38,391 bases of DNA, taken from NCBI GenBank assembly GCA_937948705.1, contig CALECF010000200.1, positions 1-38,391 of the forward strand, in the 5' to 3' direction. This DNA is from an uncultured Anaerosolibacter sp. GTDB taxonomy: Bacteria > Bacillota_A > Clostridia > Peptostreptococcales > Thermotaleaceae. The notes beneath the pieces were generated by a model that saw only the letters and a list, made by a program, of their open reading frames with translations, was not told where the DNA came from and ran no database searches. Positions 8,437 through 16,087 of this stretch are shown here, in pieces. The position numbers were made by a program, and so were the translations under genes. Each line of letters begins with the position of its first letter. Position 1 is the stretch's first letter.

Positions 8437-8456
8437 CCCCCGTAGGTAGGGGGTAT
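8437..8456. promoter_or_regulatory. Candidate CsoR/CstR operator
   Basis: An inverted repeat CCCCC-GTAGGTA-GGGGG, flanked by TAT on one side, reading on the minus strand as ATACCCCC-N7-GGGGG. CsoR and CstR repressors are known to bind such G-tract dyads (TACCCC...GGGGTA type). It lies just downstream of the predicted transcription start of the sulfur operon, where a bound repressor would block transcription. Confidence 0.6.
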
Positions 8457-8466
8457 TTCTAATAAT

Positions 8467-8495
8467 ATATTATTCTCTCTCCAACAAAAAGTCAA
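8467..8495 (-). promoter_or_regulatory. Promoter of the selenoprotein/sulfur operon
   Basis: On the minus strand, -35 TTGACT (8490-8495), a 17-nt spacer and -10 TAATAT (8467-8472): a near-consensus sigma-A promoter. The transcript would start near 8460, with a leader of about 55 nt to the ATG at 8406. Confidence 0.75.
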
Positions 8496-8519
8496 CAAAA
8501 ACTATCATCTGCAAACATG

Positions 8520-8542
8520 AAAAAAGGGCCTAATGGCCCTTT
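8520..8542 (-). terminator. Terminator of the Tyr-rich protein gene
   Basis: An 8-bp stem AAAGGGCC/GGCCCTTT with a 4-nt loop is followed on the minus strand by a run of T. It separates the 8566-8934 gene from the sulfur-operon promoter. Confidence 0.8.
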
Positions 8543-8565
8543 AGATAAATGAAAAATTATATTTT

Positions 8566-8934
8566 TTAATAGTAATGTCCTGGATAATCTGGATAGTACC
8601 CTGGATAGCCTGGTCTTCTACGTGGGTAACGTCTTCTATCTAGTAGTTCTCTAATCAGTAAGGCACCTACGAAGGCTCGCAAAATATTTTGAGGACCAGT
8701 TGGATACCCCACTGGCGAACGATACATCTCATCATCCTTGATCTGATCATATACTTCATCCACCATCTTATCTATCATTTCCTTTTTAGGAAATGGATGC
8801 ATCATATAGTTATAGGCATGATCCTCTCTATCACATACTCGATAGATATGAGGATATACTCTCTGATAGATTTCAGGATACATTTTTTCTGCCTCTATTT
8901 CGCAGTAGGCCAAATAATCATAGCTAGGATACAA
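8566..8934 (-). CDS. Tyr/Pro/Arg-rich protein of unknown function
   Basis: A 122-aa protein I do not recognise as a named family. The N-terminal 70 residues are helical and acidic, with many Tyr and Met (YDYLAYCEIEAEKMYPEIYQ). A short hydrophobic stretch (ILRAFVGALLIRELL) follows, then an Arg/Pro/Gly/Tyr-rich tail (RRYPRRRPGYPGYYPDYPGH). Such Tyr-rich tails are common in spore-coat and inner-spore proteins, so a spore role is possible but unproven. The start is TTG at 8932-8934, preceded by a run GGGGGG at 7-nt spacing. It forms a single-gene unit with its own terminator. Confidence 0.7.
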   Translation of the reverse strand: MYPSYDYLAYCEIEAEKMYPEIYQRVYPHIYRVCDREDHAYNYMMHPFPKKEMIDKMVDEVYDQIKDDEMYRSPVGYPTGPQNILRAFVGALLIRELLDRRRYPRRRPGYPGYYPDYPGHYY

Positions 8935-9097
8935 TTTTATTCCCCCCTTATTTAAAACTAGGTTTTATTACCTATTTTCATCATATGAATCATCTCCTTA
9001 TAGGTGTCACCTATTTATCTGATAAAATTTCAGTAATAAAACCCTTAGATCCCAAATATATTATTATTACGAGACAAGGTAGTGAGGTGATATCTAC

Positions 9098-9535
9098 ATG
9101 TTAAAGATTTTTATTTTCAAAAGAAGCACCCTGTATGTAGTTCTAGGTGTACTCCTAGCAGTAATCATTGGTATCGCAATTTTCATGGCAATTTCAGGTT
9201 CAGATGCAACATTCTCAGAAACCATAAAGTATGCCTACAAAAAGATTTCTCCTGAGCAGGCAAAAATACTTATAGACAAAAACCAAGATGTGGTCATATT
9301 AGATGTTCGAAGTGAAAAAGAATATGACCAAGGACATCTTCCCCAAGCCACCCTCATGACTTATCGAGAACTGAAGAAAAATTTATCGGATTTTGATCGC
9401 GAAAAGGTGTATATGTTATACGGTGAAAATGATCGTGACAGTACTAAAGCCGCCCAATACTTAGGAAACAATGGATTTTCAAGAATTTATATGCTAAAGG
9501 GCGGTATAGATAAATGGCCCTATGATATTGAGTAA
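9098..9535 (+). CDS. Membrane-anchored rhodanese-like protein lacking the catalytic Cys
   Basis: A 145-aa protein with one N-terminal membrane segment at about 12-33 and an exported or lumen-side rhodanese fold. The structural CDC25/rhodanese motif VVILDVRSEKEYDQGHLPQA (65-84) is intact and the domain closes with MLKGGIDKWPYDIE. At the active-site loop, where a Cys normally begins the CxxGxR loop, the sequence is YMLYGENDRDS, with Tyr108 (codon TAC) in the Cys place. It therefore probably cannot carry sulfane sulfur and may act as a binding or scaffold domain. It lies about 600 bp from the sulfur operon but is on the other strand, with its own terminator. Confidence 0.88.
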   Translation: MLKIFIFKRSTLYVVLGVLLAVIIGIAIFMAISGSDATFSETIKYAYKKISPEQAKILIDKNQDVVILDVRSEKEYDQGHLPQATLMTYRELKKNLSDFDREKVYMLYGENDRDSTKAAQYLGNNGFSRIYMLKGGIDKWPYDIE

Positions 9536-9566
9536 AAAATGAGACTGGATTCCAGTCTCATTTTTT
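9534..9566. terminator. Terminator after rhodanese-like gene
   Basis: A perfect stem of about 15 bp (AAAAAATGAGACTGG with its complement) and a 3-nt loop, with T-runs on both strands. It is shared with the convergent M14 peptidase gene. Confidence 0.85.
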
Positions 9567-9581
9567 ATATCTAAGAAATGA

Positions 9582-10595
9582 TCAATTTTGTTTTATTACC
9601 TTCATTAGATAAGGTATTACCCTTAGGTTTTCTTTAGTAAAGCGATCTATATCCTCCACACCAATCTCATCATACCGCCGATCTCCGATTTCTATGGTAT
9701 ATCCTGGCCTTTCAAAGACTTTCACAAACCAATCCTTATACCCAGCAGCGACACCATCACTATCCTCTTCTTCAACCAGCTTGTAACCTGTAAGCCTTCT
9801 TAACTTTTTTCCAATCTTCAGGTCTCTTTTGTAGTGCTGGCTCTTTTGATTATAATACCAGAAGATTACAGACCCACTTAAGTGATAGGCCACCGTCATC
9901 TCAGGTTGCTCCTCAAGGGTAAATCTTGCAATCCCTTTACTTTCAGGCTGATCTAATGGCAATATCCCTTTATAGTTTTCAAAGGAGGGTTCCTCTTTAC
10001 TATCCGTTTCTTTCCAGTCCGCCGGGAATTGCCGGTTCAGATCTACTCCAGCTATATTGGCTTTCCATCTAGAAAAGTTTTCTTCTCCTTCATTCATTTT
10101 TAACAATAGCTCTCGGTCTCGATCGCCAGCACCATTTAGTACCAGATCAATTCCATCAGGATTTAACATAGGTACAAAGCTAACTGACACTTCCTCTAAC
10201 AACTCTCCAATGGCGTATCCCTTTACCTTTGTTCCCCTTTGGTCATGGTTTAAATATAATTCTATTAAGCTCATTAGTAAATAAGTAGTCATCCACTCCC
10301 TCCCATGGACACCCCCAATAACCACCAACTTCTTCGGCCCATTTCCCATCCGTGCCACATATAGTTCTCTACCTTCTACTGAGGTCCCTATGGTATCCAC
10401 GTGTAGTCGCCCTGGATAGCTTTCTTGCAGCTTAAACAGATCTTCTTTGAACTGCTCGTAATCATAATCCGTTTCTGCATGGACATCTTTGTTCTTATAG
10501 AGCTTATTTTCCGGGATTCTGTAGGCTGTACAACCTTCTAAGAAAAGTAATGTCAACACAATAGAGACTGCAATCCATTTTTTCAAGCAAATCAC
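9582..10595 (-). CDS. M14-family zinc carboxypeptidase lipoprotein
   Basis: A 337-aa surface enzyme. The N-terminal signal with lipobox LEGC (Cys22) predicts a lipoprotein anchored outside the membrane. The M14 metallocarboxypeptidase domain spans about 43-335: zinc ligands His97 and Glu100 in GGVHGREW, the loop GVDLNRQFPADW (183-194), the third zinc ligand His238 in AYHLSG and the general base Glu302 in YTIEIGD. All catalytic residues are present. Relatives in spore-formers cleave gamma-D-glutamyl-diaminopimelate bonds of cell-wall peptides, so peptidoglycan turnover or germination is likely; the substrate is inferred, not shown. Monocistronic by position. Confidence 0.92.
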   Translation of the reverse strand: MICLKKWIAVSIVLTLLFLEGCTAYRIPENKLYKNKDVHAETDYDYEQFKEDLFKLQESYPGRLHVDTIGTSVEGRELYVARMGNGPKKLVVIGGVHGREWMTTYLLMSLIELYLNHDQRGTKVKGYAIGELLEEVSVSFVPMLNPDGIDLVLNGAGDRDRELLLKMNEGEENFSRWKANIAGVDLNRQFPADWKETDSKEEPSFENYKGILPLDQPESKGIARFTLEEQPEMTVAYHLSGSVIFWYYNQKSQHYKRDLKIGKKLRRLTGYKLVEEEDSDGVAAGYKDWFVKVFERPGYTIEIGDRRYDEIGVEDIDRFTKENLRVIPYLMKVIKQN

Positions 10596-10650
10596 CCCTA
10601 TTGCCTATTATATGTATTTATAGCATGTTTTTATTAGGCAGAACAAATAA

Positions 10651-10673
10651 TGACACACCTTTATGGTGTGCCA
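10651..10673 (-). terminator. Hairpin after the 452-aa protein gene
   Basis: A 9-bp stem with one G-U pair (TGGCACACC/GGTGTGTCA) and a 5-nt loop, 7 nt after the stop at 10680. The T-tract is weak (ATTATTTG). Confidence 0.5.
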
Positions 10674-10679
10674 TCATCT

Positions 10680-12038
10680 TTAATACATTGGCGGAGGTGT
10701 TGGTTGTAAAGGCATGATAATATTGCCTGTCTTGGCATCAACATGGAGAATCCAATAGCCGTAGTCACCTTTTTGAGGTGTCCGGTCTTCGATGGGATGC
10801 CAATAGACAAAACCAGTCATTCCATCATAGGGCTGTTCGCTGGCCAAATATCTGCCAGGAATTCCATACAGATAATATACAGGTTTCTCATTTCCATCAC
10901 ATTTCTTACCGAAAATGTAGTGCTGATACTTATACATAAGATCCGGACAACCTGTCATATAGTTCATATGAGGATAATAGCTATACATATTGTTTACATA
11001 ACCATAGAAGGGTAAGAAGGTTCTATAAAGTGTTTGTTGATCATAATCTACCTTCCACCATTGACAACCATCCATGTTCTTCTCAAATGGTTCAACCTTT
11101 TTATGATATTTTAAGATGTTATCAACGTAATCACATACCGTTTTAAAGTAATGATTATAATAATTATGGGTTGTATTTTGCTGACAATATTTCATTGGAT
11201 CGTAGGCAACATCTTGATAATAGATTTCCTCAGGCTTTACTTGTGCTTTTTCTTCTTCTGGTGCCTCTACCTTCCCAACTTCAGCCTCTAGATATGGAAT
11301 TTTTTCTTCCTCTGGCTTCCCTATGTTTATCTCCTCAGTCTCAGGGGCAACTAGGTTTTCCTCGACCTCAGCCAGCACTTCTTCTTTCTTCTCTTCTTCC
11401 AACTCAATGGTGATCTCAACTTCCAGCTCATCGGCTTTATAATCCTCGAGACCATCACTTTCCACGATCTCTATCATTTCTTCTGGTACTTCTTTTTGAA
11501 CATCCTTGAGAATTTCTTTAATTTTCTCATACTTTTTCTCATATTTTATATCTAATTCCTTCTCTTCTTCAGTTTTTTCCTTTCTACTCCAACGGCTTGC
11601 CAAGATATGCTTCCACGCTACCTGTTCTTTATTAATAAATCCCACCAATGGTGCTGCTACTTCTCCACGATAGCGCTCCTCTGCAGCCTCTGCCACGACA
11701 GCAATCACATTAAATGTATCGATACCATTTCCCTTTCCATCTACATTGGCAGGGTCAAAGCGCCAAGTCACTTCGCCTTTGCCACTCTCATCAATAACAA
11801 ATGCCCCATTGTCTACAAAGGTTTCTTGCCCATTCTTAGCGCCAATCAAATATCCTCTGTAGGTATATTCTGCATTTTTATAATATTTTAGATTTTGTAC
11901 ATAATGACTAAGTACACCTTTGCCGTTTCTTATCTCTATTTTTGTATATCCCTTAGGGCTCTTCCCTTGTTTGTTGTTGAAACCATTTTCTTCATTGTCT
12001 AAAATAATGAAATATCTTCGATATCGGTTATAATCCAT
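10680..12038 (-). CDS. Large clostridial protein of unknown function
   Basis: A 452-aa protein without signal peptide or membrane segment. Three parts are visible. The N-terminal domain (about 1-150) begins RRYFIILDNEENGF and contains GYTKIEIRNGKG, with a beta-rich pattern. A highly charged, Glu/Lys-rich and Pro-containing linker follows (about 155-285). The C-terminal domain (about 290-452) is rich in Tyr, Trp and His, with CQWWKVDYD, PFYGYVNNMYSYYPH, YYLYGIPGRY and GFVYWHPIED, ending in a Pro tail. I recall similar two-part proteins in spore-forming Clostridia, but no function. Its aromatic composition is reminiscent of spore-coat or exosporium proteins; that is a guess. Confidence 0.75.
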   Translation of the reverse strand: MDYNRYRRYFIILDNEENGFNNKQGKSPKGYTKIEIRNGKGVLSHYVQNLKYYKNAEYTYRGYLIGAKNGQETFVDNGAFVIDESGKGEVTWRFDPANVDGKGNGIDTFNVIAVVAEAAEERYRGEVAAPLVGFINKEQVAWKHILASRWSRKEKTEEEKELDIKYEKKYEKIKEILKDVQKEVPEEMIEIVESDGLEDYKADELEVEITIELEEEKKEEVLAEVEENLVAPETEEINIGKPEEEKIPYLEAEVGKVEAPEEEKAQVKPEEIYYQDVAYDPMKYCQQNTTHNYYNHYFKTVCDYVDNILKYHKKVEPFEKNMDGCQWWKVDYDQQTLYRTFLPFYGYVNNMYSYYPHMNYMTGCPDLMYKYQHYIFGKKCDGNEKPVYYLYGIPGRYLASEQPYDGMTGFVYWHPIEDRTPQKGDYGYWILHVDAKTGNIIMPLQPTPPPMY

Positions 12039-12105
12039 AGCTCACTCCCCCCTTTTACTCATTTATATTAATATATGTGCAAACTGGGAAATAGTTCACT
12101 ATTTC

Positions 12106-12142
12106 AAAAAAAATAAGTCCTGCTTTCGCAACACTTATTTTT
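12106..12142 (-). terminator. Terminator of rsmA
   Basis: Outer stem AAAAATAAGT/ACTTATTTTT with an inner TTGC-GAAA-GCAG tetraloop hairpin, followed by a T-run on the minus strand. It overlaps the rsmA stop codon. Confidence 0.65.
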
Positions 12143-13019
12143 CATGCTTATTTTCATGTTTGTATGGATAGGCACAATCTGCCATGATAGCAAATTCCTC
12201 GATGGTCAGTGTCTCTCCTCTTCTAACCTCATCAATATTACTTTTGCTCAATATTTCCTTGATAACTTCCTTTTCAAAACCCAACTCACTTGAGGTTAGG
12301 GCATTTAGCAATGTTTTTCTTCTCTTTCCAAAGGCAGCCCTCACCATATTAAACATTAGCTCCTCATCCTTTACCTTCACCCTGGGCTCCTTCAGGACAC
12401 TTAGTCGGATCACTGTAGACTCTACGTTGGGTTGAGGCATAAATGCTGTTCTCGGCACTCTAGCAATAATTTTCGGCTCACAATAATACTGTACTGCAAT
12501 GGACAGGGACCCATAATCCTTCGTTCCAGGTTTTGCTTGCATACGGTCTGCCACTTCTTTTTGTATCATGACTACGATCATATTGACAGGTACTTTCTCC
12601 TCCAAAAACTTCATGATAATAGGCGTTGTTACATAATAAGGTAGATTGGCAATTACCTTCACCGGTTGTTCCGAAAACTTGTCTTTCACAAGTTCATGTA
12701 AATCCAACTTAAGAACATCCTGATTGATCACTTCTACATTCGATTTATCCTTCAGGGTTTCTCCCAGTATAGGTATCAGTTTTTTGTCGATCTCTATCGC
12801 TACTACTTTTCCAGCCTCTTCTGCTAAAAACTGGGTTAGGGTACCTATGCCTGGTCCAATTTCAAGAACCCCGTCTTCCTTGGATACCTCTGCACCATCC
12901 ACAATCTTGCACAAAATATTTTCATCAATTAAAAAATTCTGTCCCAAGCTTTTTGAAAACTTAAACTTAAATTTTCCTACAACTTCTTTTGTCACCCTCG
13001 GTGAAACTAATTTTTCCAT
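12135..13019 (-). CDS. rsmA: 16S rRNA (A1518/A1519) dimethyladenosine transferase
   Basis: A 294-aa KsgA/RsmA methyltransferase that dimethylates two adjacent adenines near the 3' end of 16S rRNA using S-adenosylmethionine. Seen: the N-terminal KSLGQNFLID signature (23-32), SAM motif I VLEIGPGIGTLTQ (51-63), the acidic ribose-binding residue in AIEIDKKL, and the catalytic NLPYYV (125-130) motif of N6-adenine methyltransferases. The C-terminal helical domain is complete. It starts 17 nt after rnmV, as in Bacillus, where the two are neighbours downstream of yabE. Confidence 0.97.
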   Translation of the reverse strand: MEKLVSPRVTKEVVGKFKFKFSKSLGQNFLIDENILCKIVDGAEVSKEDGVLEIGPGIGTLTQFLAEEAGKVVAIEIDKKLIPILGETLKDKSNVEVINQDVLKLDLHELVKDKFSEQPVKVIANLPYYVTTPIIMKFLEEKVPVNMIVVMIQKEVADRMQAKPGTKDYGSLSIAVQYYCEPKIIARVPRTAFMPQPNVESTVIRLSVLKEPRVKVKDEELMFNMVRAAFGKRRKTLLNALTSSELGFEKEVIKEILSKSNIDEVRRGETLTIEEFAIMADCAYPYKHENKHEK

Positions 13020-13035
13020 GTCATCCCCTACTTTA

Positions 13036-13566
13036 CTAAATTTTTTTCAAGGCTTCCTCGAATTCTATCCTGGAAATACCATAATGATTTAATCTATTTA
13101 AAAACTGCTTTGCATTGGCATAGCCAATGCCCAATTCTTTACCCAATCGGTCCCTTCTTATGCTGGCATCTTCTGAACCCACCAAATCATTCTGAATCAA
13201 ATCCAGATTTGTAAAAGTCTTTCCTGATATCTCACACTCTGTCCGCACCTTTGCTAAGGCAACCAAAATGCTCTCCGGAGAAGCATTCTCAATGCCAATA
13301 TCTCCATTCTTCGTTGCCTCTTCTCGAGGCAAAAACGCATGTTTGCAGCCTCTTACCCGATTAGATATCCTTTTGCGAATCTTCTCCCCTGCATGATCTG
13401 GATCGGTAAAAATGATAACACCCTTTCTTTCCTGGGCTAACTCAATGCGCTTCAGTGTTTCTTCAGTAAGACCAAATCCATGGGTTGTAATGATCTCTGC
13501 ATGTAGCGCTCGCTTCACAGCGATGGCATCATCTCTTCCCTCAACGACAATAACTTCTTTAATCAT
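13036..13566 (-). CDS. rnmV: Ribonuclease M5
   Basis: A 176-aa TOPRIM-domain nuclease that matures 5S rRNA precursors. The N-terminal VVEGRDDAIAVKRAL (7-21) holds the catalytic Glu, and GVIIFTDPDHAGEKIR (49-64) holds the DxD pair. The C-terminal half has GIGYANAKQFLNRLN and matches RNase M5 in length. The order yabE - rnmV - rsmA is conserved with Bacillus and supports the call. A good GGAGG-like site lies before the ATG. Confidence 0.95.
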   Translation of the reverse strand: MIKEVIVVEGRDDAIAVKRALHAEIITTHGFGLTEETLKRIELAQERKGVIIFTDPDHAGEKIRKRISNRVRGCKHAFLPREEATKNGDIGIENASPESILVALAKVRTECEISGKTFTNLDLIQNDLVGSEDASIRRDRLGKELGIGYANAKQFLNRLNHYGISRIEFEEALKKI

Positions 13567-13651
13567 ATTTTTCCTCCAGGTAAAATTTATATGCTCTCCC
13601 TATTGTATAGTATTGTAACGTCTAAGTAAATTCTATGTATGCACCAATGAA

Positions 13652-13678
13652 AAGAACAGGGAATACTTCCCTGTCCTT
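13652..13678 (-). terminator. Terminator of yabE-like gene
   Basis: A stem AAGGACAGGGAA/TTCCCTGTTCTT with one G-U pair and a tight 3-nt loop, followed by TTTTC on the minus strand, directly after the yabE-like stop codon. Confidence 0.7.
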
Positions 13679-13679
13679 A

Positions 13680-14714
13680 TTAGTTTAGAACATACACTTT
13701 TACTTTTCTACGACCGTATTTTTTTACAGTGCTGGCACTCTCATAGAATAAATCAACTTTATTCCCCTTGATTGCACCACCTGTGTCCTCTGCCACAGCA
13801 AATCCATAATCAGGCCATCCATCGAGGGATTCTATGTATAGTTTTGATCCCAAAGGAATGACCCTCGGATCCACTGCTACAACACCAGGCCTTACTTTTG
13901 TTCCGCTTCTCGTAATTCCATAATATTTGTCACCTGGGTTTTTTCCTGTACTCTCAAAGCCTGCATCATATGCGGTTGAAGCCATTGTGATCAATTTTTT
14001 GAAACGAACATTGCCCCTGGACGTGGCAATATACTGGGCTGTGCCCTTTTCAACAATCTCTTCTACTGCAGCAGTAATTACCTTTTCTTCACTAACTTCC
14101 TTAGATATTTCTTTGCCGTCTTCCATTACAATACGATATCTTACTTGTTTTTCCCCGTTTTGACCTTTTTGAATAAGGTTTACCTTGCTTTTATCCAAAT
14201 CGTCGTTGTACTTAATTACACTTTCATAAGGAACCACTATTGTTTCCGTGACAATTTTTTCATTGACTCTAACAACAGTGACTGTCTCATGCTCTTTCAC
14301 TTCGGTATCCAGACCTGGCTCTATTCTGTCTTGATCCCCTAATACAATGTCATATTCGGCAAGAATATCTTTTGCTTTCACATTGGCTGTTTTAACTTGG
14401 GTAACCTTACCATCAGCAATAATGGTTACCGAGTGGGCTCTTTTGATGGAAATAATCATTCCATCCTTTGCTTGGGCATCTAAAGGTATGGATACTTTAT
14501 CATGATCATCCAAAGTAATCTTTCCCTTTTTTAATACGCCGCTTACATCTGCAAATACTGTTTTCACCATGACTTCTCTATCTTCATCTAGTATTACAAT
14601 CTCTTTTGTCAATGCGCTGGTGATAGAAAAAAGCCCTATAAGCAACACAATTCCAAGAACAATAAGATTTCTCTTGGTAGCGAAAACCTTAACATTCTTC
14701 CAATTTGTCTCCAT
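13680..14714 (-). CDS. yabE: YabE-like cell-wall protein (DUF348, G5, 3D domains)
   Basis: A 344-aa exported, membrane-anchored protein of the firmicute Rpf-like group. A membrane segment lies at about 15-32, followed by two DUF348 repeats (about 45-140), a G5 domain (about 150-230) and a C-terminal 3D domain (about 245-344). The 3D domain is named for its three Asp residues, visible in AVDPRVIPLG, AEDTGGAIKG and KVDLFYES. The fold resembles the catalytic core of lytic transglycosylase MltA, so murein remodelling during growth or outgrowth is the likely role. The Rpf lysozyme-like domain of actinobacteria is absent. A near-consensus promoter precedes it, with ribosome site AGGGAGG. Confidence 0.92.
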   Translation of the reverse strand: METNWKNVKVFATKRNLIVLGIVLLIGLFSITSALTKEIVILDEDREVMVKTVFADVSGVLKKGKITLDDHDKVSIPLDAQAKDGMIISIKRAHSVTIIADGKVTQVKTANVKAKDILAEYDIVLGDQDRIEPGLDTEVKEHETVTVVRVNEKIVTETIVVPYESVIKYNDDLDKSKVNLIQKGQNGEKQVRYRIVMEDGKEISKEVSEEKVITAAVEEIVEKGTAQYIATSRGNVRFKKLITMASTAYDAGFESTGKNPGDKYYGITRSGTKVRPGVVAVDPRVIPLGSKLYIESLDGWPDYGFAVAEDTGGAIKGNKVDLFYESASTVKKYGRRKVKVYVLN

Positions 14715-14755
14715 AGGTTTTTATACCTCCCTCTTTTTTTCGGGGTAACTATAAT

Positions 14756-14784
14756 ATTCTACACAAAAATTTTCCATAAGTCAA
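14756..14784 (-). promoter_or_regulatory. Promoter of yabE-like gene
   Basis: -35 TTGACT (14779-14784), 17-nt spacer, -10 TAGAAT (14756-14761) on the minus strand. The start point would be near 14750, about 35 nt before the ATG. Confidence 0.75.
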
Positions 14785-14836
14785 ATTTTTGGTGAATTCT
14801 AGCGAACTATTTTCCTATTGTTTACAAAAAATCTAC

Positions 14837-15016
14837 ACTATATACGGGGTTTTTAATATATGGTAAATTATGGTTTTCCATTTCCTGTATATGGGGTGTG
14901 CAGAGGGGGTTTCCCCTTTGCCGTTTTCAGGAAGGTGCTGAGGCTGTCTCGCAGCCGTCGAAGGAAACCTAGGGTTTCCTAGCGAAAACAAATTGCCAAT
15001 AGGGAATTTTGTTTCC
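14837..15016 (-). other. Structured non-coding element of unknown identity
   Basis: A 587-bp gap separates yabE from tatD. The middle of it is markedly more G/C-rich and structured than nearby intergenic DNA. On the minus strand, successive hairpins can be drawn: GGAAACAAA with TTTGTTTTC, a palindrome AGGAAACC-CTA-GGTTTCCT, GGCTG-CGAGA-CAGCC and GGGG-AAA-CCCC. Two imperfect copies of ACCCCxTATA lie near the left end. It ends upstream of the yabE promoter, so it is not the yabE leader. An open frame of 61 codons crosses it but shows no ribosome site or recognisable protein. It could be a small RNA or a dispersed palindromic repeat. The rest of the gap shows nothing apart from the yabE promoter and the tatD terminator. 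Confidence 0.4.
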
Positions 15017-15260
15017 AAAATATAGATGTATTATATCATAGCTATTTTTTTAGAAACAGTCCTATTTTCTGTATACAATATTCTCTAATTCTTTGTCGCC
15101 CCAATAAATTTTCGTCATATTTCCCGGGAAATTTTCAAAATATGATATAGTTCTCCTTTCTTTTTCCCGCATTGCTTTATTATTCTTTCTCTGTTCAATT
15201 TTTATTCCTATTTTGTTATATGCTTCCCTAGTCCATAAATATGCCTTCTATGCTCCACGT

Positions 15261-15313
15261 GATATTAAATAAAGGACAGCCTTGTTGAACAAGGCTGTCC
15301 TTTATTTAATATC
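15261..15313. terminator. Terminator of tatD
   Basis: A 24-bp perfect stem (15261-15284 with 15290-15313) and a 5-nt loop. The proximal arm includes the last four codons and the stop of tatD. Confidence 0.85.
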
Positions 15314-16069
15314 AAAAAAATTCTTTGCATTTGCAGTGGTCTGGGCTGCCACTTCTTCAAAAGAGATCTTTTTAATCTCTGCAATCTTTTCTGCTACAAA
15401 ACGAACCAGTGCGGGTTCATTCCGTTTTCCTCGGTGGGGCACAGGGGTTAGATAAGGACTATCCGTTTCAATAAACAAATGTTTTAAGGGAATCCGTTCC
15501 ACCACTTCCACTGTCTTTCGCGCATTGTTATAAGTCACTGGTCCTGCAATGGAAATATAAGCACCTAGCTTCACATATTGTCTTGCCAATTCCGCACTAC
15601 CAGAATAACAATGCATCACAACGCCCACATCAAAGGCATTCTCTTCTTTTAAAATCTGCATTACCTCATCATTGGCATCCCGATCATGGACAATGATGGG
15701 TAAACTTACCTCTTTGGCCAGCTGAATCTGTCTCCGAAACCATTCTCTCTGGATATCTCGCGGGGAATGGTCGTAAAAGAAGTCTAAACCAATTTCTCCA
15801 ATGGCCTTTACCTTTGGTTTTGCCGCCAATCCTCGATATAACTCTAGGGTAATCTCATCCATATTCTTTACATCGTGGGGGTGGGTTCCCACTGCAGCAT
15901 ACACCATATCATATTTTGTTGCCATATCGATGGCCTGCATGGATGTTTGCAAATCTGCTCCTGGATTCATTATCAAACCTACACCATTTTCCTTGGCATG
16001 GTTAATCACTGCATCTCGATCCGCATCAAACCGTCCACCATCTACATGGGCATGAGAATCAAATAACAT
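15302..16069 (-). CDS. tatD: TatD family metal-dependent DNase
   Basis: A 255-aa TIM-barrel hydrolase. Metal ligands are visible: DSHAHVD near the N-terminus, Glu in AIGEIGLDFFYD, His in IIVHDRDAND, His in VVMHCYSGS and Asp in FIETDSPYL. These proteins (YabD in Bacillus) are 3'-exonucleases or DNases, with DNA repair proposed. I place the start at the ATG at 16069, because AGGAGTGA lies 7 nt before it; the five-codon extension would start at a TTG within the ribosome-site region. It lies 89 nt after metG and is probably in its transcript, as in Bacillus. Confidence 0.93.
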   Translation of the reverse strand: MLFDSHAHVDGGRFDADRDAVINHAKENGVGLIMNPGADLQTSMQAIDMATKYDMVYAAVGTHPHDVKNMDEITLELYRGLAAKPKVKAIGEIGLDFFYDHSPRDIQREWFRRQIQLAKEVSLPIIVHDRDANDEVMQILKEENAFDVGVVMHCYSGSAELARQYVKLGAYISIAGPVTYNNARKTVEVVERIPLKHLFIETDSPYLTPVPHRGKRNEPALVRFVAEKIAEIKKISFEEVAAQTTANAKNFFDIK

Positions 16070-16087
16070 TTCATCACTCCTCAAATA

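Noticed and set aside
14833..15018. 61-codon minus-strand frame as a real gene
   Set aside because: There is no ribosome site, the residues are low in complexity with many Pro/Arg, and it coincides with strong hairpins. A structured non-coding element is more likely.
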